DNA of 49,899 nucleotides from a virus (IMGVR_UViG_3300031774_000028:1-49899); one strand, 5' to 3'. Positions 30,373 through 37,934 are shown, counted from the first letter of the stretch. Notes: a model not told the origin generated them from the sequence alone. A program made the numbers and translations.

Positions 30373-30468
30373 GTGAAAACAGATGACCCAAAAGAACCAG
30401 AAACTCAATTAGACCAACCAGAAGACAACAGTAATAATACTAACCAAGATGAACACATGTTTATATGA
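30373..30468 (+). CDS. Possible 31-aa acidic peptide with GTG start
   Basis: A 32-codon frame from GTG at 30373 encodes a peptide rich in Asp, Glu, Asn, Gln and Pro (PKEPETQLDQPEDNSNNTNQ). Its stop overlaps the next ATG (ATGA), which is the main support. The GTG start and low complexity make this uncertain; the stretch could instead be a non-coding leader. Confidence 0.3.
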   Translation: MKTDDPKEPETQLDQPEDNSNNTNQDEHMFI

Positions 30469-30617
30469 AAAAAGAAAAAAAAATAAGACAGTACAGAAGT
30501 AACCAAGGTAGATCACCTGAAAAACAATCAAATATATACAAAGGATGTTTTTGGACTCTACTAATATTTTTAGTAGTATCAATAACATGTGCAATAGGTA
30601 ATGTTATATCAGGATGA
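30465..30617 (+). CDS. 50-aa single-TM protein
   Basis: The frame encodes a basic N-terminal part (MKKEKKIRQYRSNQGRSPEK) and one TM segment (about 28-48, FWTLLIFLVVSITCAIGNVI), with an N-in topology expected from the positive charges. It overlaps both neighbours by four bases (ATGA), strongly suggesting that it is translated. It may be an inner membrane peptide acting on the host; no family is recognised. Confidence 0.55.
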   Translation: MKKEKKIRQYRSNQGRSPEKQSNIYKGCFWTLLIFLVVSITCAIGNVISG

Positions 30618-30997
30618 AAGATAACTTATATATAAAAGCTTCAATTAAGAATGGAGAGTTGTATTTTCCAAAGAAAGCAGTTCAAACCAGATTTAATAAA
30701 TGGTTAGGTAGTTTACCTGATGACTCTAATTTAGAAATATTTATTGGTGTAGGTGGTGATAAGGGTAGTAACCCACAGTTAGCACGTGTACATGCAATGA
30801 TTAGAGAAATAGCACAAGAAATTGGCTACACATTTATAGAAGCAAAGATGGAAGTAAAAAGAGCATGTGGATTATGCTTTGTTAGAGATGGACAAGAGTA
30901 TTGTAAATCTTTTGCAGATTGTGATAAAGATGAACTTAATTTAGCTATACAATCATGTATAGAAATTGGAGAGTTTAACGGTATGAATTTAAGATAG
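30614..30997 (+). CDS. Conserved hypothetical protein, possible recombination factor
   Basis: This is a 127-residue protein beginning MKDNLYIKASIKNGELYFPK. The middle (SNLEIFIGVGGDKGSNPQLA, then RVHAMIREIAQEIGYTFIEA) is helical, and the end holds cysteines (ACGLCF, YCKSFADCD). The layout with an N-terminal strand pair and NPQLARVHAM helix recalls small NinB-type or related proteins in phages, but I do not claim a match. It ends directly against a minus-strand gene, with a palindromic hairpin at the junction. Its role is unknown; proximity to ung and replication genes suggests DNA metabolism. Confidence 0.5.
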   Translation: MKDNLYIKASIKNGELYFPKKAVQTRFNKWLGSLPDDSNLEIFIGVGGDKGSNPQLARVHAMIREIAQEIGYTFIEAKMEVKRACGLCFVRDGQEYCKSFADCDKDELNLAIQSCIEIGEFNGMNLR

Positions 30998-31009
30998 TTA
31001 TTTAACTAT
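30994..31009. terminator. Palindrome at convergent gene ends
   Basis: ATAGTTA-TT-TAACTAT is a perfect inverted repeat that covers both stop codons (TAG of the plus gene, TAA of the minus gene). T-rich sequence follows on the plus side. It could act as a weak bidirectional terminator; AT-only pairs make it unstable. Confidence 0.35.
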
Positions 31010-31438
31010 TTTCATCTTACTGTTAATCTCTTTGATTTTATCTGCTGTAGATTTACCTGCTGTAACTAAATCAGCAAGATCTTTTAGATCATCTTTGGTA
31101 GCAGTAGTCTCAGTTAAAAGTTCAAGACCTTGTTCTTTTGCTAAAAATCTTAGAAGTTGAAGTAAAGAAAACAATGTATAAATATTAGATTCATTTATAT
31201 CAAGTTTAATATTTTCTCTTGTTTCATCAGAGATTTCTTGTCCATCTTCTAATTGCATTATAGTACCAAACTTTTTAAATAGTTTAGGTAGTCCTGCTGG
31301 ATTTGGATAGTCTGTTACCATGTCAGTTAAGATTCTAGAAATACCGGAAATATATGCAGTTGATACAGTAATACCTGTTATAACTTTTGAAAAGTCATAA
31401 GTAACAGTTGATTCTAAATTTTGATTTTCTTCAGACAT
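30998..31438 (-). CDS. Lone minus-strand gene in the replication arm
   Basis: This 146-residue protein is counted from MSEENQNLESTVTYDFSKVI at 31438; a longer frame from 31468 lacks leader support. It is helical and acidic, with FSLLQLLRFLAKEQGLELLT and LKDLADLVTAGKSTADKIKE. It is the only gene against the direction of its arm, with a TATATTTG box 18-25 bp upstream and convergent end on the left. Independent transcription suggests a gene acquired or regulated separately, for example expressed late or at low level. It could be a virion-associated or regulatory protein; no family was recognised. Confidence 0.6.
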   Translation of the reverse strand: MSEENQNLESTVTYDFSKVITGITVSTAYISGISRILTDMVTDYPNPAGLPKLFKKFGTIMQLEDGQEISDETRENIKLDINESNIYTLFSLLQLLRFLAKEQGLELLTETTATKDDLKDLADLVTAGKSTADKIKEINSKMKIVK

Positions 31439-31455
31439 AATAAAAGATTTATATA

Positions 31456-31463
31456 CAAATATA
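31456..31463 (-). promoter_or_regulatory. Promoter-like -7 box TATATTTG for the lone gene
   Basis: The minus strand has TATATTTG (fits TAnnTTTG) 18-25 bp upstream of the start at 31438, inside the 44-bp divergent gap with ung. A -33 box is not evident. The surrounding TTTGTATATAAAT also resembles the late element TTTGTATATTA, so the gene might belong to the late class. Confidence 0.4.
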
Positions 31464-31482
31464 CACAAAAATTGAAAGAAAT

Positions 31483-32157
31483 ATGGAAAAAAACCTTATA
31501 ATTCTAAAAGACAATTTAAAAAAAGATATAGAAAGCTCAGGTTGGGCAGATGTATTATTTCCTTACATAGATAGTAAACTTTATGATGATCTAACAGATT
31601 CATTAGTAAGTTTAGTTGAACAGGGTAAAAGATTTACTCCAAAGTTTAAAGACATTTTTAATGCATTTAAGGAATGTAAATATGATGATCTAAAAGTTGT
31701 TATAGTAGGACAAGATCCTTATCCTCAATTAGGATCAGCTGATGGTTTAGCATTTAGTTGTAGTAAAAAAGATAAAGTAGAAAAGTCTTTACAATATATT
31801 AATAAAGCAATTGATACGGATCATACTGATTTAAGATGTTGGGCTAACCAAGGCGTATTATTAATTAATACAGCTCTTACAGTTGAAGTAAATAAAATAG
31901 GGTCTCATTTTTGGAATTGGAAACCTTTTACTGAACATTTGTTTAGTAAGATTAATCAAGACAATAAAGATATTGTTTTCATATTAATGGGTAAAAAAGC
32001 AGAAGCATGGGAAAGACTAATATCTAATCAAAAGATACTTAAGTGTACACATCCTGCATCAGCTGCATATAGAGGTGGTGTTTGGGATTCAAATGACGTG
32101 TTTAACAAGACTAACATAGAACTAAATAAACAAGGTAAAACTTTGATAGACTGGTAA
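31483..32157 (+). CDS. ung: Uracil-DNA glycosylase, family 1
   Basis: This 224-residue protein removes uracil from DNA by cutting the glycosidic bond. The water-activating motif VVIVGQDPYPQLGSADGLAF lies near residues 71-90 with catalytic Asp in GQDPYP, and the minor-groove/catalytic His motif near 188 is KCTHPASAAYRGG (HPSPLS in the usual family). Length and motif spacing fit family 1 UDG. Such an enzyme is conserved in crAss-like phages, where it may protect newly made DNA or act with replication. It lies in front of the DnaA-like and helicase genes. The HPASAAYRG variant is a mild departure from the standard loop. Confidence 0.92.
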   Translation: MEKNLIILKDNLKKDIESSGWADVLFPYIDSKLYDDLTDSLVSLVEQGKRFTPKFKDIFNAFKECKYDDLKVVIVGQDPYPQLGSADGLAFSCSKKDKVEKSLQYINKAIDTDHTDLRCWANQGVLLINTALTVEVNKIGSHFWNWKPFTEHLFSKINQDNKDIVFILMGKKAEAWERLISNQKILKCTHPASAAYRGGVWDSNDVFNKTNIELNKQGKTLIDW

Positions 32158-32173
32158 AATTTCCTTAAATTTG
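32142..32173 (+). promoter_or_regulatory. Host-type promoter TTTG-N20-TAAATTTG
   Basis: TTTG at 32142-32145 and TAAATTTG at 32166-32173 match the Bacteroidetes -33 (TTTG) and -7 (TAnnTTTG) boxes with 20 bp between them, 22 bp before the start of the DnaA-like gene. The -33 box lies inside the end of ung. It is the best match to the host consensus in this window and could drive the replication operon. Confidence 0.6.
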
Positions 32174-32194
32174 TAAACTAGATAATAAACATAA

Positions 32195-32656
32195 ATGACT
32201 AATAATCAACACAATAGGCTTGATAATGACATAGTTAAGTTCAAAGAAACTATGCTCAGACAGTATGGAATTGAGATCATTGTATTTCAAAAATTACACA
32301 ATGAAGGAGAGTACAGGCCAACACTTCAACAAATACATAAAGCATGTATAACTGTTATGCATACGCTTTATCCTGAACTACAAAATATCAATAAGCTTTC
32401 TGAATTAAACAGAACAAAAGACTTGGTAATGTTCAGAAAGATTTACTGTCATATAGGTCATACTATGAGATATACTTGCCATGCTGTAGGTAAATATATT
32501 AAACGTGATCATTCAAGTGTAGTGCACAGTAGAAACAGCGTTGATGATATGCTTTATATAAAAGATAAAAGTTATATGAATGCATTTGATAAAGTTAATA
32601 AACTAATAAATACTTATGTGGGAATTATTCCAAATAATATACAAAAACAAACTTAG
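32195..32656 (+). CDS. Stand-alone DnaA domain IV-like protein
   Basis: This is a 153-residue protein. The C-terminal half (about 85-140) contains FRKIYCHIGHTMRYTCHAVG and KYIKRDHSSVVHSRNSVDDM, a match to the DNA-binding domain IV of DnaA (signature: G..f..RDHSTV.ha...i). The AAA+ domain of DnaA is absent; the first 80 residues are a different helical part. It probably recognises DnaA-box-like sites in the phage or host genome, to start or block replication. It stands before a possible loader and the DnaB-like helicase, with its own host-type promoter. The residues RDHS...H are those that read the DnaA box in the host protein. Confidence 0.78.
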   Translation: MTNNQHNRLDNDIVKFKETMLRQYGIEIIVFQKLHNEGEYRPTLQQIHKACITVMHTLYPELQNINKLSELNRTKDLVMFRKIYCHIGHTMRYTCHAVGKYIKRDHSSVVHSRNSVDDMLYIKDKSYMNAFDKVNKLINTYVGIIPNNIQKQT

Positions 32657-33206
32657 TCCAAATCAGGCAGCTATATTATTTGGTATGAAACTAAAGATAG
32701 CTTTACCTAAGATTTCAGAAGATGACAAAAAAGCATTAGTTGATAATGGATATGTTACATTTGATAATGAATCATATAAATTAACAGCAGATGCAAAAGT
32801 CTTTATAGCACACTTAGATAATTATTTTATAAAAGCAAAAAAGAAAACAAACATCCAACTTATGGGTAAAGACTTTGCTGATAAAATAAATACCTATAGG
32901 GAAATATTTCCAAATCAAAGATTGCCTAGTGGTAAACCTGCAAGAGTCAACGTAAAAATGTTATCAAGTTCTTTTAGATGGTTGTTTGAGACATATGATT
33001 ATACATGGGATCAAGTATTTGAAGCTACAAGAATGTATGTGAATGAGTACAGAGATGCAGAATATATGTATATGCAGACAAGTCAATATTTTATATGTAA
33101 GCAAGACAAACATAAAGTTAAGTCTTCTACATTAGCTGATTATTGTGATATGATCAGAGATGGTATAGACACAGAACAACAAACATTTAAAGAAAAAGTA
33201 GTATGA
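32616..33206 (+). CDS. Replication protein, possible helicase loader
   Basis: This is a 196-residue protein. The N-terminal 70 residues look like a winged helix (LSPNQAAILFGMKLKIALPK, then ALVDNGYVTFDNESYKLTAD). The C-terminal part (RVNVKMLSSSFRWLFETYDY, VNEYRDAEYMYMQTSQYFIC) is helical and conserved-looking. It overlaps the DnaA-like gene by 41 bp, and the following small gene starts at its stop, just before the DnaB-like helicase. The position between an origin-binding protein and the helicase suggests a helicase loader or primosome factor; this is inference from context only, since no AAA+ site is present. Confidence 0.5.
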   Translation: MWELFQIIYKNKLSPNQAAILFGMKLKIALPKISEDDKKALVDNGYVTFDNESYKLTADAKVFIAHLDNYFIKAKKKTNIQLMGKDFADKINTYREIFPNQRLPSGKPARVNVKMLSSSFRWLFETYDYTWDQVFEATRMYVNEYRDAEYMYMQTSQYFICKQDKHKVKSSTLADYCDMIRDGIDTEQQTFKEKVV

Positions 33207-33361
33207 CAGTAGAAGAACAAGCAGAAGTATTAAATAAATTAAACCTTGTACTTGAAGATTTTCAAATGCTAAGAGATGGTGAATGGGAACCAGACACTAA
33301 ATCATGTAATTCAAGCATAGATAATGTAACAAGTATTATATATACAATAGAGAATGGCTAA
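33203..33361 (+). CDS. 52-aa acidic protein before the helicase gene
   Basis: The frame encodes MTVEEQAEVLNKLNLVLEDF, then QMLRDGEWEPDTKSCNSSID and NVTSIIYTIENG. It starts at the preceding stop (ATGA) and overlaps the helicase start by 8 bp, so it sits in a continuous chain of coupled genes. It is acidic and helical at the start. The function is unknown; it may assist helicase loading or be a small partner protein. Confidence 0.55.
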   Translation: MTVEEQAEVLNKLNLVLEDFQMLRDGEWEPDTKSCNSSIDNVTSIIYTIENG

Positions 33362-34310
33362 ATCAACAGAAGGATGGGTGGGGCAATATTCCGCATTCAA
33401 TGAAGCATTAAAATACATGCAAGGTAGACAAAATGGGACTGAAAAGTCTATATATACACCGTGGCCTAAATTTAATGATGCTGCTACTGATGGTTTAGAA
33501 TGGAATACTCTAACTGTAATTGGTGGTAGACCTGGTTCAGGTAAAACACTTATTAAAGATCAGATTATAAGAGAATCTTTTGCATTAAATCCAGATGATG
33601 ATTTTAGAGTATTAGAATTTCAGTTTGAGATGGTTGGTAGAACATCAGCTATTAGAGAGTTTAGTTCTATTACTGGTAAAACATATAAAGAATTATGTAG
33701 TGCTGGTAGTATACTTACTTCTGATGTATTGAATACATGTCATCAGTATGCTAAGGAAAGAGTTAAGCATCCGGTAGATATAGTTTCAACACCTATGACT
33801 GTAAATCAAATGCGTGAGCAAATTGATATGTACATGAACAAGCATAAAGGTAAAAAAACTATTATAACATTGGATCATACAATGCTTGTAAAGAGAGCAC
33901 CTTATCAGAATAACACATTAGATATGTTATTTGAATTAGGTGAGTTTTTTACACAATGTAAGAGAGATTATCCATGTTTGTTTATTTCACTATCACAACT
34001 TAATAGAAATATTGATAATCCAGATAGAGCAATAGATGGTAAGTATGGTAATTATATTCTTGAGTCAGATATATTTGGTTCAGATGCTATGTTACAACAT
34101 GCAGATATGCTTATTGGTATAAACCGTCCTGCTAAACAAAAGATTAGGTTCTATGGGCCAGATAGATATATTATAGAAAATGATAGAACTTTGGTATTAC
34201 ACTTTTTGAAAGCAAGAAATGGTGATGCAAGAATGAGTTTCTTTAAAGCAAAGTTTGAACAAATGCAGATTGAAGAAATGCAAACCCCTGGTCAACAAGA
34301 ACGCAGATAA
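33354..34310 (+). CDS. DnaB-like replicative helicase ATPase
   Basis: This 318-residue RecA-fold ATPase has a Walker A at residues 57-65 (GGRPGSGKT), Walker B at about 170 (KTIITLDHTMLV), and a motif 3-like SLSQLNRN at about 212. A DnaB-type C-terminal part follows with DAMLQHADMLIGINRPAK. It lacks the N-terminal DnaB domain and most of the primase-linker region. It probably unwinds the phage replication fork with the downstream primase. It ends with a Gln-rich tail. It lies after a chain of overlapping genes with the DnaA-like protein, which supports a role at the origin. Confidence 0.82.
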   Translation: MAKSTEGWVGQYSAFNEALKYMQGRQNGTEKSIYTPWPKFNDAATDGLEWNTLTVIGGRPGSGKTLIKDQIIRESFALNPDDDFRVLEFQFEMVGRTSAIREFSSITGKTYKELCSAGSILTSDVLNTCHQYAKERVKHPVDIVSTPMTVNQMREQIDMYMNKHKGKKTIITLDHTMLVKRAPYQNNTLDMLFELGEFFTQCKRDYPCLFISLSQLNRNIDNPDRAIDGKYGNYILESDIFGSDAMLQHADMLIGINRPAKQKIRFYGPDRYIIENDRTLVLHFLKARNGDARMSFFKAKFEQMQIEEMQTPGQQERR

Positions 34311-34329
34311 CAAATTAAAAAGTAAAAAA

Positions 34330-34830
34330 ATGGGAATAACACCAGAACAACGTAAACAAAAAGTAAATAAATTAAAAGAAGAGCATGAAGATTACTTTCA
34401 AACTATTGGTAATTTAAATGCACTGTTTATACCTAAGATGGCATATAGACCACCAGGTAAAGATGACTTACATGTAAGTTTCTTTCCTAGTGAGATGGAA
34501 AAGAGTCAAGACATTTATACAGAGTTTGTAAGTATAAACTATGACTCAGAAGATCCTAAGAGAACTTTGTACCTTCTGAAATTTAATCCACACTGGAGAG
34601 AAGAGTATGAGATGATTACAAGTAACTCAGGTTTCCAAAGACATTTAGTTCCTGCAAGTGAACTTAAGGTTATTAATGATGTAACAAGTAGAGGTAAATT
34701 AGATCTAGACTTTGCAGAGTTACCTAACCCGGATGATAAACCATCTAACAATGATGAAAATCTAATAGCAGGTAAACTAAATGAGATAAACAATTCACTT
34801 CAACAATTAATTAAAATATTAAAAAAATAA
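34330..34830 (+). CDS. Conserved replication-arm protein, unknown function
   Basis: This 166-residue protein is counted from MGITPEQRKQKVNKLKEEHE at 34330, preceded by the leader TTAAAAAGTAAAAAA; an upstream ATG at 34255 lies inside the helicase gene and is rejected. The body has LFIPKMAYRPPGKDDLHVSF, YSDEDP-like acidic parts and YLLKFNPHWREEYEMI; the C-terminus is a helix (KLNEINNSLQQLIKILKK). It lies 3 bp upstream of a Sak4-like ATPase. The start leader implies good expression. A role in replication or recombination is inferred from neighbours only. Confidence 0.55.
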   Translation: MGITPEQRKQKVNKLKEEHEDYFQTIGNLNALFIPKMAYRPPGKDDLHVSFFPSEMEKSQDIYTEFVSINYDSEDPKRTLYLLKFNPHWREEYEMITSNSGFQRHLVPASELKVINDVTSRGKLDLDFAELPNPDDKPSNNDENLIAGKLNEINNSLQQLIKILKK

Positions 34831-34833
34831 ATA

Positions 34834-35517
34834 ATGGCAAACAGCATATTAATAATAGCAGATTCAGGTACAGGTAAATCAACATCAATTAGACACTTAG
34901 ATCCTGATGAAACATTTATAATTAACATTGCAAACAAACCACTACCTTTTAAAGGTTGGAAATCTAATTATACAGCAATCAATAAAGAAAATCCAAAAGG
35001 TAATTTGGCTTCTTCTTCATCAGCAGCTGGAATAATGAAGGCAATTACACATGTAGATCAAAAAATGCCAAAGATCAAAACATTAGTTATTGATGATTGG
35101 CAGTATATGAGTTCTTTTGAATACTTTGATAGAGCTAATGAGAAAGGTTATGATAAGTTTACCCAGATTGCAGCAAACTTAGCTACAGTAGCTAAAATGC
35201 CTAAAGATCTAAGGGATGACTTAACTGTAATATTTTTAACTCATTCTGAAGATTCAACTGATATCAATGGTAATAGAAAAATTAAAGCAAAAACCATTGG
35301 TAAAATGATAGATAACACACTAACTTTGGAAGGTCTGTTTTCTATAGTTCTATTTGGAAAGGTAAATAAAAATGATGATGGTGAACTTGAATATGGTTTT
35401 GAAACTCAAAACAATGGAGAGAACACATGTAAATCACCACAAGGTATGTTTGAAGACTTCTTCATCCCAAACAACCTGCAGTATGTAAAAGACTGCATTA
35501 AAAAATATGAAGAGTAA
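34834..35517 (+). CDS. Sak4-like RecA-fold recombinase ATPase (AAA_24)
   Basis: This is a 227-residue protein. Walker A is at residues 9-16 (ADSGTGKST), with a Walker B-like segment at about 85-92 (KTLVIDDWQYM), and a sensor-like strand at about 130 (LTVIFLTHSED) with GNRKIKAKTIGKMI following. Pattern and size fit the AAA_24/Sak4 family of phage single-strand annealing recombinases, which act with an SSB. The next gene encodes an SSB-like protein, the classical partner. It probably promotes strand annealing or exchange in replication-linked recombination. Confidence 0.78.
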   Translation: MANSILIIADSGTGKSTSIRHLDPDETFIINIANKPLPFKGWKSNYTAINKENPKGNLASSSSAAGIMKAITHVDQKMPKIKTLVIDDWQYMSSFEYFDRANEKGYDKFTQIAANLATVAKMPKDLRDDLTVIFLTHSEDSTDINGNRKIKAKTIGKMIDNTLTLEGLFSIVLFGKVNKNDDGELEYGFETQNNGENTCKSPQGMFEDFFIPNNLQYVKDCIKKYEE

Positions 35518-35552
35518 TTTATTTAAAAATCAATAATTAAAAAGTAAAAATT

Positions 35553-36227
35553 ATGTTTAACACACAAGGAATGACAGCCGGATCAGGCAAAGAAAAACCA
35601 GTTATTGGAACAGGTAACCAAAAAGTAAAGATTAACTCTGTTACTTTTGATCAAACACCATATGATGCAAATGCATATAACATTACATTGCATGTAGAAA
35701 GTGAGCCTGTAACAGGTGAATTTCAAGGATTTTTAGTAGATCAAAATAATCCTAATGGACCACGTTATTCAGGTCAAGTAGGTAGAGTAAGGTTTAGCCC
35801 TTATGCATATAAAGATACTATTCTTCCTAATGGTAATGAGATTAGCCGTGACAATGAAGTTATGAAAGCTATGGTATTTTTAGCTGAAACTCTAAACAAA
35901 AGAGCGGATCTAGATAAGATTAGTGCAAACACAATTGAAGAATTCATGAGTGCATGTAATGGTATCTTTTCTAATTCAGGTTTTGTAAACGTATGCCTTG
36001 CAGCACGTGAATGGGAAAACAAAGAAGGTTATATTAACAATGATTTGTTTCTACCAAAAATGAGTAAAGGTAATGTGCCAATAGAAGCACTTGATGTAGA
36101 GTCATCTAAATTAATTACATTTGATTCTAACAATCCTCTTCACTTAAGAAAAGTTGTTAAAACAGATGCTCCAGCAACAACAAGCTTTGAGCCAACAACT
36201 TCATCAGCAAGTGACTTTGATCTGTAG
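35553..36227 (+). CDS. Single-stranded DNA-binding protein (SSB-like)
   Basis: This 224-residue protein has a beta-rich core, likely an OB fold (KVKINSVTFDQTPYDANAYN, ITLHVESEPVTGEFQGF, YSGQVGRVRFSPYAYKD). It then has a helical section (VMKAMVFLAETLNKRADLDK), and a Thr/Ser-rich linker leading to the C-terminal tail SASDFDL, with an acidic-aromatic end as in SSBs. It directly follows the Sak4-like gene, whose family works with an SSB. The leader TTAAAAAGTAAAAATTATG and the strong terminator fit a highly expressed protein. Start confirmed by this leader. Confidence 0.7.
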   Translation: MFNTQGMTAGSGKEKPVIGTGNQKVKINSVTFDQTPYDANAYNITLHVESEPVTGEFQGFLVDQNNPNGPRYSGQVGRVRFSPYAYKDTILPNGNEISRDNEVMKAMVFLAETLNKRADLDKISANTIEEFMSACNGIFSNSGFVNVCLAAREWENKEGYINNDLFLPKMSKGNVPIEALDVESSKLITFDSNNPLHLRKVVKTDAPATTSFEPTTSSASDFDL

Positions 36228-36247
36228 TCAGAAATTAACCTAAAATT

Positions 36248-36276
36248 AGAGGGGGTGTAATGCCCCCTTTTTTTTT
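36248..36276 (+). terminator. Rho-independent terminator after the SSB-like gene
   Basis: AGGGGG and CCCCCT form a GC-rich stem with a seven-base loop (TGTAATG), followed by nine T. It starts 20 bp after the stop at 36227 and lies before the primase start at 36290. Confidence 0.88.
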
Positions 36277-36289
36277 CAATTTGATTAAT

Positions 36290-37264
36290 ATGTTTAACAC
36301 TAAAAATTTAGTATTAGAAATAGATGATATACCAAGTTATTGGGTGTTTCAATATTATTTAAATTTATCAGAAACCTTAACAGGACAGGATATAAAAATA
36401 CATTCAGTATTTAATCCTAATGAGAAAACACCAAGCTTTTGTGTTTATGTTGACCCAAGAATAAGTCAATATAAATTTAAAGACTTCTCAACTGGTAATA
36501 ATGGTAATAAAGTTGACTTAGTAAAACTTATGTTTAATATTGGTTATACTAAAGCTGTAATGAAAATTATATCTGACTATAATATATATGTCAAGCAGAA
36601 TGGTAAAGCTAAAATTGAATTTAAACCTGTATCTAAATGGGAAGTGGATTTTATAAAACACAGACCTTGGAATCAATTAGATGCAGATTACTGGTTATCC
36701 TATAGGATAGGTATGTCTATGTTGGATTTGTATAATGTCAAGCCAATTGAGTATTATAATCTCATAAAGCAAGAAGATGGCCACATTAATACATTGAAAA
36801 TACAGGCACCAAGAATTTATGGTTACTTTAATAAACATGGAGAAGTATATAAAATATATCAACCCAAGAGTAAACATAGATTTCATAAAGTTAATACTTA
36901 TCTTCAGGGACTAGATCAATTGAAATATGAGAAACCTTATTTAGTAATATGTTCATCATTAAAAGATGCAATGTGTTTAAAAAGTATGGGTTATAACGTT
37001 GAAGTTGTAGCACCAGACTCAGAGAATACTATAATTAAACCTCACATTATACAAAACTTTAAAAAAAAGTATAAAAAGGTTATTACATTGTTTGATAATG
37101 ATGAAGCAGGTTTTAAAGCAATTGAAAGATATGCAAATGCATATAATATTCAAGGATGTTACTTAACTATATGCAAAGACATATCAGATGCTATGGAAAA
37201 ACATGGCTTTGATAAGTTACATGAAGCATTAAAACCATTACTAAAGCAAACACTTAATAAATAA
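36290..37264 (+). CDS. DnaG-like primase (TOPRIM)
   Basis: This 324-residue protein is counted from MFNTKNLVLEIDDIPSYWVF at 36290; an ATG at 36260 lies in the terminator and is rejected. The N-terminal part has NPNEKTPSFCVYVDP and DFSTGNNGNKVDLVKLM, which follows the CHC2 zinc-finger domain pattern (EKTPSF...F..G..GD.IDF) but lacks its zinc cysteines. The TOPRIM domain lies at about 215-310 with VICSSLKDAMCLKSMG (Glu replaced) and VITLFDNDEAGFKAIERYA, the DxD motif. It would lay down RNA primers for the helicase and polymerase. It lies 1 bp upstream of a RusA-like gene. Confidence 0.78.
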   Translation: MFNTKNLVLEIDDIPSYWVFQYYLNLSETLTGQDIKIHSVFNPNEKTPSFCVYVDPRISQYKFKDFSTGNNGNKVDLVKLMFNIGYTKAVMKIISDYNIYVKQNGKAKIEFKPVSKWEVDFIKHRPWNQLDADYWLSYRIGMSMLDLYNVKPIEYYNLIKQEDGHINTLKIQAPRIYGYFNKHGEVYKIYQPKSKHRFHKVNTYLQGLDQLKYEKPYLVICSSLKDAMCLKSMGYNVEVVAPDSENTIIKPHIIQNFKKKYKKVITLFDNDEAGFKAIERYANAYNIQGCYLTICKDISDAMEKHGFDKLHEALKPLLKQTLNK

Positions 37265-37265
37265 T

Positions 37266-37664
37266 ATGAAAAAACCAAAAAAATGGTGGATACCAGGTTC
37301 CGTACCTTCCAGTAAAAATGGAAGAAGATGGACGGGTAAATACTTTATAGCTAGTAAGACAGTAGTTAACTATAGAAAGCTTACTAAAGAATACTATGAA
37401 AAGTATGCTGAAGAGTTTAAAGCAGAATTATCTAAATGTACTTTGCCGGCTAAGATATCTTTTACATTTGTAAGGGGTACCAAACATAAATTTGATTACA
37501 TCAATCCTGCACAAACAGTTCAAGATGATATGGTTAAAGCGGGTTGGATTGAGGATGATAATGCAGAGTTTATTCTTCCTGTATTTATTCAATATACATA
37601 TGATAAACAGAATCCTGGAGTATGGATAGAAATATTAACTGATGAATGTAATAAAGAAAAGTGA
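37266..37664 (+). CDS. RusA-like Holliday junction resolvase
   Basis: This is a 132-residue protein. The N-terminal strand part (WWIPGSVPSSKNGRRWTGKY) matches the RusA 'PGxPxSxN' pattern, and the core KFDYINPAQTVQDDMVKAGW followed by IEDDNAEF holds the conserved Asp residues (D-x-x-N ... D-D ... D-D). These bind metal and cut four-way junctions. It would resolve recombination intermediates before packaging. It lies 1 bp after the primase, overlaps the following gene by 23 bp, and belongs to the same transcript. Confidence 0.78.
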   Translation: MKKPKKWWIPGSVPSSKNGRRWTGKYFIASKTVVNYRKLTKEYYEKYAEEFKAELSKCTLPAKISFTFVRGTKHKFDYINPAQTVQDDMVKAGWIEDDNAEFILPVFIQYTYDKQNPGVWIEILTDECNKEK

Positions 37665-37932
37665 TTTCTTTAATATTTTAAGATTACTTAATGGCCTACC
37701 TGTTGATTTTGATTTAGGAATGCATTGTTATAATAGTTTAGAGTTACAAGATAAATATATAACTGATAAGCTATTTGCTAAAGCTTTGCATTATGATGCA
37801 AGAAAATTGTTTTTGAAAAGTAGAAACATTAAATATTCTTTAGGTTCTCTTACAATAAAATGTATACTTATTGATATTGGTGGTACATATAATGAAGAAA
37901 CTTATAAAAAAATATTAGATAAAATTATATAG
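37642..37932 (+). CDS. Hypothetical protein
   Basis: This 96-residue protein begins MNVIKKSDFFNILRLLNGLP and contains HCYNSLELQDKYITDKLFAK, then a beta-like end (LTIKCILIDIGGTYNEETYK). It overlaps the end of the RusA-like gene by 23 bp and ends two bases before the VWA-peptidase gene. It may be coupled to both. No motif is recognised. Confidence 0.45.
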   Translation: MNVIKKSDFFNILRLLNGLPVDFDLGMHCYNSLELQDKYITDKLFAKALHYDARKLFLKSRNIKYSLGSLTIKCILIDIGGTYNEETYKKILDKII

Positions 37933-37934
37933 AT

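Noticed and set aside
34255-34329. Upstream start for the 166-aa gene inside the DnaB-like gene
   Set aside because: The segment is an out-of-frame reading of the helicase C-terminus; the leader TTAAAAAGTAAAAAA sits right before 34330.
36260-36289. Upstream ATG of the primase gene
   Set aside because: It lies in the loop and T tract of the terminator, so the mRNA of the primase is expected to start after it or to initiate at 36290.
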